Source: Ziziphus jujuba (lineage: Eukaryota; Streptophyta; Magnoliopsida; Rosales; Rhamnaceae). Taken from it: a stretch of DNA of 64,000 bases. Location of the stretch: contig NC_083379.1 of the NCBI RefSeq assembly GCF_031755915.1, positions 48,093,501 through 48,157,500 of the forward strand. The letters are read 5' to 3'. A program made the translations under genes and the position numbers. A model generated the notes under the pieces. It saw nothing but the letters and a program-made list of their open reading frames with translations, made no database searches and was not told the DNA's origin. The number at the start of each line of letters is the position of its first letter. Position 1 is the first letter of the stretch. This document shows positions 11,090 to 23,621 of the stretch, piece after piece.

Positions 11090-11902
11090 GTGAGGGAAGT
11101 ACGAAGTTTTCTTGGATTAGCGGGATATTACCGTCGTTTTATAGAAAGGTTTTTGAGAATTGGTGGACCGCTTCATAACTTAACCCGAAAGAAGGTTGAA
11201 TTTAGCTGGACGGACATGTGTGAGCAGAGTTTTCAGGAGTTGAAGCAAAGGTTAACATCCGCACCTGTCTTAACTTTACCTAATGGGAATGAAGGTTTTG
11301 AAGTCTATTGTGATGCATCCCATCAAAGGTTGGGTTGCGTGCTAATGTAGAATCAAAGGGTGGTAGCGTACGCATCACACCAATTGAAGCAGCACGAACA
11401 AAATTACCCTACGCATGACTTAGAATTGGCGGCGGTAGTCTTTGCTCTAAAGAAGTGGAGACACTACTTGTATGGGGCCACATGCCAAATTTATACCGAC
11501 CACAAAAGCCTCAGGTACATTTTCACTCAAAAGGAATTAAATATGAGGCAAAGGAGATGGATGGAGTTATTGAAGGATTATGACTATGTGATTAATTATC
11601 ACCCAGGCAAGGCAAATGTAGTGGCAAATGCTTTGAGTAGGAAGGCTATCGGATCTCTTGCTCACATCCAAGCCATCCAACTACCTCTCATGGTGGAGTT
11701 GAAGAAGATGGGGGTATTAATGCATATGCATCCTTCGGGAGTTCTTATGGCTAGTTTTCAGGTGCGATCGGTGTTGGTGGATCGTATATTGGAGACCCAA
11801 ATGGAAGATCCTAAATTGAGAACAATTAAGAGCAAGTTACAAGAAAGTCTTGATCCGGAGTTTTCCATAAGGAGGGATGGAGCCCTCATGTATAAAGGAT
11901 GA
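11090..11902 (+). pseudogene. RNase H domain of the Tekay-like pol
   Basis: RNase H removes the RNA strand during reverse transcription. Visible landmarks are [16 protein letters not shown] (11096-11140), YCDASHQRLGCVLM (about 11305-11347), a TAG at 11348 where a Gln codon is usual, the E-containing [12 protein letters not shown] segment, TDHKSLRYI (about 11500) and [11 protein letters not shown] (about 11615-11650). The last normally reads VVADALSR, so a catalytic-site Asp is Asn here. It is in one frame with the integrase downstream. The stop at 11900-11902 lies at the start of the integrase zinc-binding domain. Confidence 0.88.
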
Positions 11903-13219
11903 CTTTGCGTTCCTGATATCCCAGAACTCAAGAAGGAGATCTTAGAAGAGGTGCATAGCTCGATGTATGCGATGCATCCTGGAAGTACCAAAATGTACTG
12001 AACGCTTATTAAGTATTATTGGTGGATTAGCATGAAGAGAGAAGTGGCAGATTTTGTATCAAAATGCTTAATTTGTCAACAAGTAAAGGCAGAAAGACAG
12101 AAGCCTTCAGAACTACTCCAATCCTTATCTATTCCCGTGTGGAAGTGGGAGGAACTCAATATGGATTTTGTGTTCAAGCTTCCCTCTACGCCAAGGAGAT
12201 ATGATGGTGTTTGGGTGATCATTGATCGTCTTACCAAGTTGGCACACTTCTTACGGGTACGAGAACCTTTTTCACCCGAGAAGTTAGCCCAGTTGTTCAT
12301 GCTACGTATTGTGAGTCTTTATGGAGTACCGCTAGCCAACGTATCCGATCGAGATCCACGTTTTACTTCATGACTATGGAGGAAGTTGGCTGATGCACTA
12401 GGAGCAAGACTTAACTACAGCACCGCCTTTCACCCGCAATCTGATGGACAAGCTGAGCGCACGATTCAGACATTAGAAGACATGCTAAGGTCTTGTGTTA
12501 TGCAATTTTGCGGTAGCTGGGATGAACAATTGCCATTAATAGAATTTGTCTACAACAACAATTATCAGGCAAGTATTGGGATGTCCTCATATGAGGCTTT
12601 ATATGGGAGGCAGTGTCGGACACCTTTGTGCTGGAGTGAGGTAGGAGAAAAGAGACTCCTTGCAACGAATAATGTGGTTGGATCTGAGTATTTATGGATG
12701 CCCTTGGACAAGGTGAAGATCATTAAAGATCGGTTGAAGATTGCCCAAGATCGACAGAAGAGTTACGCCGATATGCGTAGTAAGGATTTGGAATTTGAAG
12801 TAGGAGATTGGGTATTCCTAAAGTTATCTTCATGGAAAGGAGTAGTACGCTTTGGTCGACGAGGTAAGTTGGGTCCTCGTTATATTGGGTCTTACGAGAT
12901 TACGGAGAGGATTGGCCCTGTGGCTTATAGATTGGCATTACCGGAAGAGCTAGCCCGAGTGCACAACGTATTTCATGTTTCGATGCTACAGAAATATATT
13001 GCAGACCCCTCACACGTACTCGAGACTCCTGACATAGAATTAAGGGAAGATCTTTCGTATGTAGAGCAACCAGTGCAGGTTTTGGATCGCGAGGAGCGGG
13101 TGCTACGTAACAAGACTATTCCTTTAGTTAAAGTTTTATGTCGGAACCATTTAATCGAGGAAGCAACATGGGAGCCCGAAGCGCAGATGCGTGATCAGTA
13201 TCCCTATCTGTTCCAGTGA
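11903..13219 (+). pseudogene. Integrase with C-terminal chromodomain-like tail
   Basis: Integrase inserts the cDNA into the chromosome. Visible parts are an HHCC zinc-binding region (histidines at about 11950 and 11976, CLICQQ near 12065), the catalytic core with NMDFV near 12160, VSDRDPRFTS near 12345-12370 and QAERTIQTLED near 12450-12482 (all three acidic positions kept), GDWVFLKLS (about 12808) and GPRYIGSYEI. The last ~50 residues before the stop at 13217-13219, including EEATWEPE, resemble the chromodomain tail of Tekay/Del elements. In-frame stops lie at 11998 and 12371. The long 277-codon 3' section (12386-13219) is open, making this the best preserved part. Confidence 0.9.
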
Positions 13220-13249
13220 CGTGTGGAATTTCAAGGATGAAATTCTTAT

Positions 13250-13262
13250 AAGGGGGGAAGGT
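13250..13262 (+). other. Polypurine tract before the 3' LTR
   Basis: The purine run AAGGGGGGAAGG lies directly upstream of the TG that starts the 3' LTR, the expected plus-strand primer position. Confidence 0.85.
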
Positions 13263-16138
13263 TGTAACACCCCGACCCAAGCCACATCGGAATTCGTGCA
13301 TGTTGACCGAGGTTGACTGTTGACCGAGTGGGTCAAAAGTTGACTTTTTGTTCCAGTTGAAATTTCTAGTTGACCATGGTACCGTGGCGAAGTGCATGAT
13401 GCCCCGAGTTCGTAGACTAGTAGCACGTCGAAAACGGAGCTACGACTTGAAAGTTATGGGCAAACTGTCCAAAAGGTGCCAGGAGTTGACTTTTTATCAT
13501 TGTATAATTTTGTTTTGACTTTTGTATGGTTGTAAAGTACTTGTTGATACGAGTTCATAGAGTAGCGGCACACTTAAATTGGACATCTGGTTAAAAAGTT
13601 ATGGATGTGTGAAGTTCACTGGATACCATAATATTTTATTATATCTGGCTTAAGTGCACAGTAACACCACGTGTCGTCACCTGATTGGTCCACGTGGGTG
13701 AACAGTGTCACCTACGGTGGCTTTTATTTGACAAAAATGACGGGGAGGAGAGAGAAAGAGAGAGAGGAGAGAGAGAGGGAGAGAGAGAAATTACCGGCCA
13801 CCGGGATTGTCAAATTTTCCAGCCAATTCTTGCTACACACGCTGGCCAGATGGGAGCGCCTCTCCATTTCCGCTCGAACCTCAAAATTTCACGACCACTG
13901 GTAGCCGGACGCGCCCAGATCGAGCCGGCGAAGCTCGACGGTGATTTTCTCCTTCACCTCTGGCCACCATCGTTCGACCCATTTCTGGCCATTTTCAGGC
14001 CACACGCGCCTGACCAGTCTCTTACCTGTGGGAATTCCGGCCTACCCACCAAATTTCACGGCCACCGGACCTTCGACGCGCCGGGATCGGAGTATTTTCC
14101 GGCGAGGCATCGAAAACCTTCAAACCCCGATCTCTTCGCCGTTCGGCCTCCGTTTGCCTCACCGCCGGTCCCGTTGGAACCCTCTCCCCTTGATCTATAA
14201 AACCCCAAAAATCTCAGCCATCGGCCACCGGACTGCGGCGGCTCGTCGGAAATCACTATTCTGGAGAGTACCTAGTTGCACCGCCGGTCCCTCTCCACTA
14301 ATTCTGACCTCTTGAATCCAAATCCGGTGTCCTTTTCCTCCAATTCGCGACGGTTTGGGAGAATCGAAGAGTTGAATCCCGAAAGCTTTCTGGCGAGATT
14401 CTGGCCACCTCGGGTCCGATCTCCTGGAAGTAAAACCGGATCCGTGATCCTCGTCACTCAAGCTTCGATTCGGTATATTACTCGTAATTTTTGGATTTCG
14501 TTTGTATTCGCTCCCCAGGTACCCATTTGGGAGTTACCCGATTAAAATATTAATATATTTGGTTGGTGTACTGTGGATGTTTTAGGTGCACGTGGGGGTA
14601 GTGGAGTTGATCCTGCGGAGGATCTTAGCTAATATACGCACTCAAGGTGAGTGACCCACCTTTAAAAATATTTAGGGGCAATTAATTATATTTAATTGAT
14701 ATTTGGAATTATGCTCATGTGGTGCAATTTAATTATAATTGTGGAAAATTATTATTTTATTGTGATTTAATTTTATTTATTGCGCATAAGCAAGGTATTT
14801 TCAGTAATAAATCGTATGTGGTTTTAATATTATTTTTTTTTGGGCATAATTGGTTTAAATAATTTAAGGAAATTATTTTTTTAAATTGGTAGTTTAAATT
14901 TTATAATTATGCCCGTGGAATGTTTTTTGCTGAACCTCGTGTTATGAGAAAAATTATTTTTATATTGTTATCGATGGTTTCATACTGGGTATGTTAAAGG
15001 AAAATATGTGGGATGGTAAATTGGAGAACTGGTATATATTCCACCGTAATTTTGGAAAATCGGTACGGTAATAATCAATTTAATAATTATTTTAGACGCA
15101 CTCATACAGTATTGGTGTTCCGGTGTATATGTGGTTAGCGCGCAAGTTATTATGTCTCCCGTGAGTTGCCATTGGACCGAGGGCAGGCAAGTTTGATATT
15201 GGCCACAGCAGCCCCCCTCCTTGGTTGGGATGACGGTTTCAGCAGCGGTACTGTCGGGATGCCGAAGTGCCGTTTGCAAGTTTCTCTCTTTAACTCCCCG
15301 CCAGTCGGTGCTCGGGACGCTGGGTATCGGAGGGCATCACTAGTATATGGTGTGGTGCGTCAAGTATAAATTTTTGGATGGAAATTTCAAACCCCAAAGT
15401 GTTCAAAATTATTTATCATATTTTATTACATTTTAATTATATTTGGGGTATTTATTTATCTATTGTTTATTAAATTATTTGATTCGTTGGTTTTCGGGAA
15501 ATACAAATATTGGGTTTTGTGAAAATGTTTTAAAAAGGGAACATTTCCAACGGAGTGAATAGTGAGAGTTTCGAGAGAAATTATTACTTTCAATTGTTAT
15601 TATTATTCATTTATTTAATTGTTGGTATTAATTAAATTCCTTTATTTGTTATATGATAAATATTAAAAGTATTCAGTAGATAGGGTCACTCACTGAGATG
15701 ATTAACATCTCATGTTTTTAAATTCCGTTCCCTTAGGTGCAAGGGGTGGTAGACGTTCTTCCAGAGCGAACCAAATCTCCGCCACTATCGTAGTTCGAGA
15801 AGTACCTTTGTATTTGTTTATTTCAATTGTAATATTTCTTTCATCCTTGTTGTATTCTATGCTTAATAGTACTTCATGAAGCTCTGTATACTATTCTGGA
15901 CACTTATGTATTATTTATGCATTGGATTACTGTTATTCATGTGAAGTGTTGTAAAATTGTGGAATCAATTTGTAATATTGTGGGAGGAATAAGGGGATGA
16001 ATTTAGAAGTGAGTTTTCAGCGTAGAAAATTGTGGTAAGTCTAACCCTTAGGGGAGGTTCTGCAGGATTTTCCTTTGAAGGGTCCGGTAGGGTTTCCCTG
16101 GGATCAGGGCTTGTCTAGGATTCCGGTGAGGAATCTGG
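13263..16138 (+). repeat. 3' LTR of the Tekay-like element, 3' end lost
   Basis: It starts TGTAACACCCCGACCC at 13263 and is collinear with the 5' LTR without the nested insertion. It stops at GAATCTGG (about 16138), before the last ~20 bases of the LTR, where unrelated sequence begins. It keeps a TATA-like CTATAAAA near 14197 (CTACAAAA in the 5' copy), CCAGGTACC near 14516, AAGGTGAGT at 14645-14653, the hairpin at 15694-15712 and CCCTTAGGTGC near 15730. A target duplication cannot be tested. Confidence 0.88.
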
Positions 16139-18850
16139 TGCAAGATTAACTTATCCAAATCCTTGAAAAATAAAAACAAACCCTTCTAAACATCCATTAA
16201 TCGTTTTCTTAATTAATAAATTAGAATTTTATTAATTGTCTTTATATGTCCTTTTTTATTTTTTTTGGGTCAAGTTTTTATTTTTATTTTTTTATATATA
16301 TGTATCATATTGCTCATAAAGCATCCCGAGTACATAAACAGAACCACTCTTTAAATATTGGATATATTTTTATATTAATAAAACGAAGCCAAATCAAAAC
16401 TTTCATATGCTTCTGGCAATTTCTTGGAAACTACGTATATGAGAATGGAGATGGGCTGTGGAAGGTTGACGTACAATTAACCCTGATTTTGACATGCAAT
16501 ATTAAAAGTCTCTAAATGAATTATAGGACTAAAATATTTTTTATTCCTTGTAGCATGGTTTGTATCCATATTGTACGAAGAGTTATGCCTAACCCTTTGG
16601 CCGGGGAATATTAAGACTCTTCGTACTTATATTGATCCCTTTATTCAAACTGGTTTTAACAAATTGGAATATATTGATGGGCAAGCATCCTAAGGGATTT
16701 TTACCCATAACTCCGATTGCACACTTGCCTAAACAATACCCATCAAATTAGCTCATTTTCATTATGGTGTATAACTTATTAATTACATAAGTATATACAC
16801 CATATTAATATGCAATCGGAGGTATGGCAATATCAATGATTAGGCGCTGACATAATCTGATTGTGGTTCTTTTCATATTCATCTTCTCGGTTAATATACT
16901 AGAAACCTCATTTCAAGTAATTTTGCATTACATTATTTTTCTTTCAACAAATTAAAAGATTTTTCTTTTAATTTCCCCCATTTAAAGCCAATATTTTTCT
17001 TTACAACTTAATTCAAAGGCACTGTGATGGTACTAAAGTCCTTGACAACTCTTCAATAGAAACTAGCCAAACTATAAAAGCTTCTCACTTGGGTGATAGA
17101 TGTTGGTGTTGGCCACTTTTGGATTGCTTAGACTTTAGATTGATCAACTTTTATACCTGCAACACTTACTACTAATTCCAAGAAAACAAGTTCATCTTTG
17201 CAAAAATCATACTTTTCATGTTAGCAAACAATCTTTCCTTCCTAAGAATCTTTAGAACTTGCCTTAGAACATATATGGCTAAACTGTGTCCCTTAAAAAT
17301 ATTCTAAAGCAACATCTATGTGTATCCATACCGGCCATTTACCTATCAAAACTAAATCCGCAAATGGCTTCTCCATGCAATATCAAACTACTATAGTTGT
17401 GGTCCATAAACTTATTGATAGTACATCCCAAATATAAGTCTATTGCTTATTTTATCAATATCAGCTCTAAAAAGAAACAAAATTATCGTAACCATATTTT
17501 TATCTCCAATGCATTGAAAGTGACAATTAGTTTAGGGTACAACCAACAAATAGTTCAAGCTATCTTTAATTATAGACTGAGGATCATGATGACATTTAGA
17601 TATAAACCCAATATGCGCTTGTACACGTTGATCATTAAAACAATATTTAATGCCATTACTTGAGCCTGAATCATTTATACCTGAGCAGGGATTGTTAACC
17701 ATAACAGGTATTCATTGGTATACCTTTCCCAATATCGGGGTCCCATATTGTCACATTAAAAGATATGTTGGAAATAGGTTAGTCAAAGAATTCAATTATA
17801 CCTTTGCCACATATAATTTTCAGAAATAGCTGGTATAACCATCACACGTGATTGCCCCTCGTTGATCATCTATATTAATAGGTATACCATCCTTAAAATC
17901 TGTTAATGGCTCTTTGGGAGCCACAAATTCAATCACGTGTGGTGTACATCATTAACCATATTCACCAACAAGATGATTATCACAAAAACTTCATGATATT
18001 GCTGAATAACATATTGAAACTCCAACTATTATATCACCTAATATACAAATTTAATGAAGGCAAAAGTCAAGCTAACATGATAACAAGGTGGTAATTTATA
18101 ACATAAATGATACATATTCCAATCTGGATTGTCCTGATCCCACAATATATATTTGTATTATCCGAACATGTTCATATTCAGGGTGTATTAGCTCACTGAT
18201 GAATATTGGATTTAGCTACATTATAAAGTGGAGTTACATGAATTTGAAGTGTGCGATCGTGGGTAATTATCACTTGTGGTAATCACCTGCCAGATCCTTT
18301 TACTGGGCGCTATTATCCCATAAGTGATACATATTCCAATTATTTTTTTTCACAATTATAATCGAATGTACAAGGATTCCCCACGTTGGCAGACGTGCTT
18401 CAATCTGTCACTAGCTTGTAGGTCGCCAATTATCAGATCTGTGCAGATATGGGTTGCATTTAAACATAGGTGATTAGTCTATCCAAGCAGATACCCACTT
18501 GGATTTACATTCGTATCCTGACAGTCTATCCAATCATCTTCATTTAAATTACTGCTCGATCTTCATTGCTTGGAATTTGGTATTCAATGACATGGGTATT
18601 TAAAAGGATGATAAATCCAATATATGGGTACATAGGAATAACCAACTCCTTAACCAAATTCCATTCTAAAGTACCGCCTATAAATATAAATTGACATTAC
18701 CAATCAAATCAAATTATGAATAGAAAATATACATAATTCAAACCAATACAAAATAAACATATAAATTTAAATTTCCAACATCAATAATTTTTCATCCACA
18801 TTTATAGTGTGTGTGTATATATATACACATATGTATGTATATGACCATGT
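16139..18850. other. AT-rich spacer with a retroelement fragment and shared short segments
   Basis: Apart from the polymerase fragment at 16925-17310 I find no gene. It holds several 20-45 bp segments found elsewhere in the window: 16583-16603 (direct, 34008-34028), 16673-16711 (inverted, 35101-35139), 16724-16745 (inverted, 2275-2296), about 17873-17920 (inverted, about 27951-27997), 18168-18193 (direct, 43255-43280) and 18417-18443 (inverted, 43445-43471). A GT/TA microsatellite lies at about 18807-18842. Confidence 0.65.
16925..17310 (-). pseudogene. Fragment of CRM-like reverse transcriptase/RNase H junction
   Basis: Read on the minus strand, this is collinear at nucleotide level with 60385-60730 of the LTR-B polyprotein, the segment that encodes the RT thumb and the region before RNase H. 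Identity is clearly lower than among other copies, with many indels, and no frame is open. No LTR-B sequence flanks it. It is the only LTR-B-family coding trace in the left half of the window, so it is probably an old insertion reduced by deletion. Confidence 0.75.
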
Positions 18851-18855
18851 ATGAA

Positions 18856-21695
18856 TGTCAGGACCCGTCCAAAGTTCCCCACCGGAACCCTAGACAAGCC
18901 CTGATCCCATGGAAACCCTACCGGACCCTCCTATGGAAAATCCGGCAGAACCTCCCCTAAGGGATGGACTTACCACAAAATTACCTGCACTGAAAACACA
19001 CTTCAAAAAAAAAAACATCCCCTTATTCCTCCCACATTACTACAAATTGGTTCCATAAATTGCAGCACTTCAAAATATAACAGCAACTCAGTGCATAAAT
19101 AATCACAACACGTCCAATACAGTATACAGAGCATTATACAACAAATGTGGAATTTATAAAATAACAGATAAGGAAGCAATACAAGACAGAGAGGAAAAAA
19201 AGGAAGAAATATTTCTTGAACCTTCGGCAACGAACTGAGACGTTGGGCTCACCCCGGACAATCAATGTCTCCAACCTGGACCTAGGGGAACAGAATTTAA
19301 GAGTGTGAGATGCTAATCATCTCAATGAGTGACCCTATCTACTATACAATATAATACCACGGTAATAAGTAGATAGATAATAATTAATTGGAAATAATAA
19401 TTTCTCTCAAAACTCTTACAATTCTCTCAGTTGGAAAAGTTCCCCTTTAAAAACCTTTTCACAAAACCCTTTGTTCGTATTCCCCGAAAATCAAGACATC
19501 AAATAAATAAATACCAGAAACAGTAATAATTATATTTTTAATTCCAATACAAATTTCAAAATATTTATTTTTAAAATCACAGTTTGAAAATCAATTGATG
19601 CACCCACTATATACCAGTGGCGCCAACAGTACCCAGTGTCCCAAGGTACTGCCAGACAGAAGGTTATAGAAAGAAACCGGCATACGGTCGCGTGGCGTCC
19701 CACTGCGCCGCTACTAACTTGGTGTCCTGGCCATGGAGGGGTGGCCTACCCTCATCCGATGGCAACCACAGGACAACCTCATAATATCACCTGCGCGCTA
19801 CTCACACCCACATGCGCTCTAATCACATCTGTGTGCACACTAACCATATCACATATAAACAGAACACCAGTACGTGCACGGTGCATCTAAAAATCATAAA
19901 ATCCACAATTTTAATTTATATATCAAATTTCACATTTTGCATAAATAGAGTGGGTTTATTCCATCCGCTTGAACCGGGAAATTTTCCACAATTCCTTTAT
20001 AATCAACACCATAAATTCCATGATTTTCAAATCCACCAACTCCCAAATCCACCAATTCAAATATTTACATTTTTCCCAATAGCATAAATAATTCTTGAAA
20101 TATAACAATTAAATCTCACAATATCCCATGGGCATATTTTATAAAAATTGAAATTACCAACATAAACCAATATTTTCCTTGAAATATTCGAAAATCAAAT
20201 CATGCCCAGTTTAATGTTGAAACCACAAGAATTTCAAAATTCTCAAGACCATAAAATAATTTTCACATGGCATAAATTTATAAAATGCACATTTTCTTTA
20301 ATCCAATAAATTCACCAATAATTCCACAATAAATCAAATAAATATTTGGCGCATAGAAATTAAATTCTAAATATTCAGACCACACACAATAATCACAATT
20401 TAAATCCCCAAAATTAATTTGAAGGTGGGTCACTCACCTGGAGCACGCAATTAAACCATGATCCACCATGGGATCAATTCCATGACTCACCCGTGTTCCT
20501 AAAACACAATTCACATACAGTCAAATAAATTAATATTTTAATCGGGTAAATAATAGCCGGTACCCGGGGGGTCAAACACAAACGTTAACCAAAATAATCG
20601 AATAATATACCGAATCGAAGCTCGTGGAACGAGGATCGCATTACCGGTCTCCATCGACTCCAATTCCGCCGGAGGTGGTCGGAATTTGGCCGGAAAGCTT
20701 TGGCCGGTTTTAATCCCTTCGTATCTTGTAAATCGACGGGAGTTGAGTTAATTGGAGCTTAGAATCGGACTCAGAGGGCCCAAATTAGTGGGAAAGGACC
20801 GGTTGCACGATCGGTGGCTGCTGGAAAATGGCCAAACCAGCGGCACATCGGCCGCCGACTATGGAGGCCGATCCCAGCGCGTCGGCTGGCCATTCGGCCG
20901 GATATTTGGCCGCCGGTGTCGCCCAGCTGCGGACTTTCACGTCGGCCGGTGAGTGCGTGGTTCCGGTGGCCGGAAAAAGTGCAGCAAGGAGAGAGAGAGA
21001 GACGGTCAGGAGAGAAAGAAAGAAAGAAAGAAAGAAAGAAGAAGAAGAAGAAGGAGAGGAACAGGAATCGGGCCCCCTGGCTTTTTTTCCCACGTGGGGA
21101 AAAGAAAAGAAAAAGAAAAAGAAAAGAAAAAGAAAAAGAAAAAGAAAAAGAAAATAAAATAAAAATAATTAAATAATATTAATAATAATATTATTATTTA
21201 AAATAATAATTAAAATAATTTGATATTACACATGGTTGACATGTGGCACCTCACTATGGTGACACATGGTCACCTTCATTAAGTCACACATGGCACATCG
21301 TTACGCGTTTAAAAATAATATTAAAATAATACGGTGTTTGAAAAACTCTACAGGTCCATAACTTTCAAACCACATGTCCAAATCGGACGTGCCGCTAGTC
21401 TACGGACTTGTATTGACTAGCACTTTACAACCATGCATGAGTCAAAGCTCAACCTTGCATGAATAAAAAGTCAACTCCGGCACCCCTTGGACAGTTTGGA
21501 CCTCAACTTGTTTTGCTCATAACTTTCAAACCGTAGCTCCGTTTTCAACGTGCTACTAGTCTACAAACTCGTGCCAACGTGTACTTCGTAACGGTACCTC
21601 AGTCAACCTAGAATTCCAACCGGGTCAAAAGGTCAACTTTTGATCCTTCGGTCAACGTGCAAAAATTCTGACATGGTTCGGGACGGGGTGTTACA
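18856..21695 (-). mobile_element. Solo LTR of LTR-A, minus strand
   Basis: On the minus strand it begins TGTAACACCCCGTCCCGAAC (21695 downward) and ends CCTGACA at 18856. It is flanked by a perfect 5-bp duplication ATGAA at 18851-18855 and 21696-21700. It is 2840 bp long and belongs to the same subfamily as 4317-7170. Landmarks on the minus strand are the TTGAC cluster near 21600-21660, a GA/AAG-rich tract at about 20985-21160, AGGTGAGTGACCC at about 20427-20438, the hairpin at 19306-19324 and CCCCTAGG near 19281. Confidence 0.94.
20985..21160 (+). repeat. Purine-rich GAAA/AAGA tract inside the solo LTR
   Basis: This is a low-complexity GA- and AAAAG-rich run, the reverse complement of the CTT/TTTTC tract at about 4870-5000 in the related solo LTR. 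It produces three overlapping lysine/glutamate-rich open frames with no similarity to a gene. Confidence 0.85.
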
Positions 21696-21700
21696 ATGAA

Positions 21701-22430
21701 TGAATTAAATAGCATAAAAATTAATCAAACACATTTATTTATGTATATTCATCGAAATTATTCTATCTTTATTCTACCTTTTTCATCACATATATGAATC
21801 TTACATGAATCTTATAAAACAAATGAAAAAAAAATATCAAAAGAATGCATATCAATGTACCATATTCATTAAGGGAGATTCTAATTGACCAACAAAAAAA
21901 TTATATTGGTTTTGATTTTAAAGCTTTTCTAAAAGTTTCAAAAGTTCTTCCAGGAAAATCATTTCCATGGTTAAAAAGGAAAGAAAACAAATTACACTTA
22001 CGTATTTTTTTCTTCATTTTCTTTAATTTCTATGTCGTTATTTGTGTTTGGATTTCTACTTACAACTATTATATCATATGCGTGTTTGTTTACCTTATAA
22101 ATCATGGAACTTCAATATTGTTCACGATTTCTTGTGTGCTAAATTGAAATTATTGTTTTCTTCAATATTTTATATGAGTTCTTATTAGCTAAATCACCAA
22201 TTATTGTTCTCTTCAATATTGTTCACAAGTTCTTTTTGCTAAATTGCCAAATTTCCCTTCAAATTATTGTTTTCTCATTTGAAAGCAAAAAAATTTTTTA
22301 CACATAATATGAGAGATTAATTATTGGTAAATTATTTGATAAAACCAAAAAATAATTATAATTTTTTAAAAAATTATAAAATTTTAAAAACTACATATTT
22401 TAATCTTTTTTGAACCCCAAAAAAAAAAAA
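21701..22430. other. AT-rich spacer
   Basis: I see no gene. A 100-codon open frame at 21845-22147 has no recognisable domain, strongly AT-driven composition and no supporting context. Two near-duplicate segments with TTCTTCAATATT and GTTCACAAGTTC/GTTCACGATTTC motifs (about 22115-22240) suggest a small local duplication. Confidence 0.5.
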
Positions 22431-22435
22431 TTTGC

Positions 22436-22564
22436 TGATGTCATCGGTGACATCATCACACGATATGTTGTGCAGGCCAGACGACCTGTCGTTCAAGACA
22501 AACGACATGTCGTCTTACTTGAACGACATGAACGACATATCATCTGGCATGGACGACATGTCGT
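22436..22564. repeat. Cluster of short perfect palindromes
   Basis: TGATGTCAtcggTGACATCA at 22436-22455 has perfect 8-bp arms. It is followed by ACGACCTGTCGT (22481-22492) and by two perfect 12-bp palindromes ACGACATGTCGT (22502-22513 and 22553-22564), with the half-motif AACGACAT repeated between them. The local GC content is higher than in the flanking DNA. No matching element end was recognised. Confidence 0.7.
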
Positions 22565-23319
22565 TGGCTCCTCCTTCAACCTCCCCTTGGGTCGACCCGA
22601 ACTCAAGAAAATCGGTTCTCACACTTGACTCCCAGCCTGGCCGTAACTCCCACCTCCGACCACCTTTTCTGGCCAAACCGGTCCCCTTTTTTTCGTCTCT
22701 TCATTTCCTACTAATACCTAATATCAATTTACCCTAAAACCTAGTTTATAATAACTTCCATACAAAAAACTTAATTGAATATTAATTTATAAAATTTTCA
22801 ATTTTAAACTGGTTTTAAACCCAAATAAATCAATTCCAAATCCTAAATGTGTTCCAAAGTACTCAAAAAAATGTCATATACTTCGAAAATTCAATGTATA
22901 TTATGTAAATACAAATTATACAATATACATATATATACACACAGCAAACAATATTAAAAAATAAAAAATAAAAAACAGATGCTTACTTGAGGATGCTTTT
23001 GAGGGAGAATAGTGAAAGCTAAAAGTAAAAACAAAGGGAAGAAAGTAAGGATTTTTGTTTGTGTTGATTTCAAAAAGGAACGATGAATGCTGGACGAAGG
23101 GAAAAGTGGGTTTTTGTTTGTTTTGAATGAAAACTTTTAAAAAAGAATGGCGATGTTTTTAAGAAAATTGGATGAAGGAAAAGGTAAAATATAGGATATG
23201 CACGTCATTTGTAAGTTTATTAAGGGTAAAATTGATATTAAAGAGTAAAACAAAAACATCATAAAAGTGTGGGTATATATCCTTAAGAGGCTTCCAACAG
23301 AGGTAATGGGTCAAATTCC
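22565..23319. other. AT-rich spacer
   Basis: I recognise no gene, tRNA or element. Open frames up to 101 codons begin in the palindrome cluster and have no recognisable domain. The segment ends where the inverted repeat described at 23320 begins. Confidence 0.5.
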
Positions 23320-23407
23320 CCATTTTATATCTTATGTATTGTGCTAATTCACTAATAACTTATTTTCCAATTTACCTATATATATAAACACAATTTTATG
23401 CATATGA

Positions 23408-23578
23408 ACAAAGCTTTTAAAGAATCCAATTCTGACAAAATTAAAATACCATTCAAACCAAAAAAAAAAAAAAAAAAAAAGAAGAAAAGATGACGCTTTT
23501 AAACAAAAGCGTAGGCAAAAGTGATAATAGCCACGCTTTTAGTTAAAATTGTCGGCTTTATTTCCATAATTTTTTTTC

Positions 23579-23621
<43 letters not shown>

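Larger units (their letters stand above)
2698..16138 (+). mobile_element. Degenerate Tekay/Del-like Ty3/gypsy chromovirus, nearly full length
   Basis: The element has a 5' LTR (2698-8501, interrupted by a solo LTR), a primer-binding site at 8504, gag-pol at 8643-13219, a polypurine tract at 13250-13262 and a 3' LTR (13263-16138). The order PR-RT-RH-IN and a C-terminal chromodomain-like segment place it with the chromoviruses. Long LTRs and the integrase tail point to the Tekay/Del lineage, which is my inference. The first 200 bp of the two LTRs differ at roughly ten positions, so the insertion is not recent. The 3' LTR lacks about its last 20 bases, where unrelated AT-rich sequence begins. 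Confidence 0.85.

Noticed and set aside
18807..18842. Possible Helitron or MITE end near the GT/TA microsatellite
   Set aside because: No terminal motif, hairpin plus CTRR or target duplication was found; it is simple-sequence DNA next to the solo LTR.
20785..21176. Lysine/glutamate-rich open frames
   Set aside because: They are produced by the GA/AAAAG low-complexity tract inside the solo LTR.
21845..22147. 100-codon frame with a hydrophobic C-terminal half
   Set aside because: No recognisable domain, no supporting context and AT-driven composition. Kept only as spacer.
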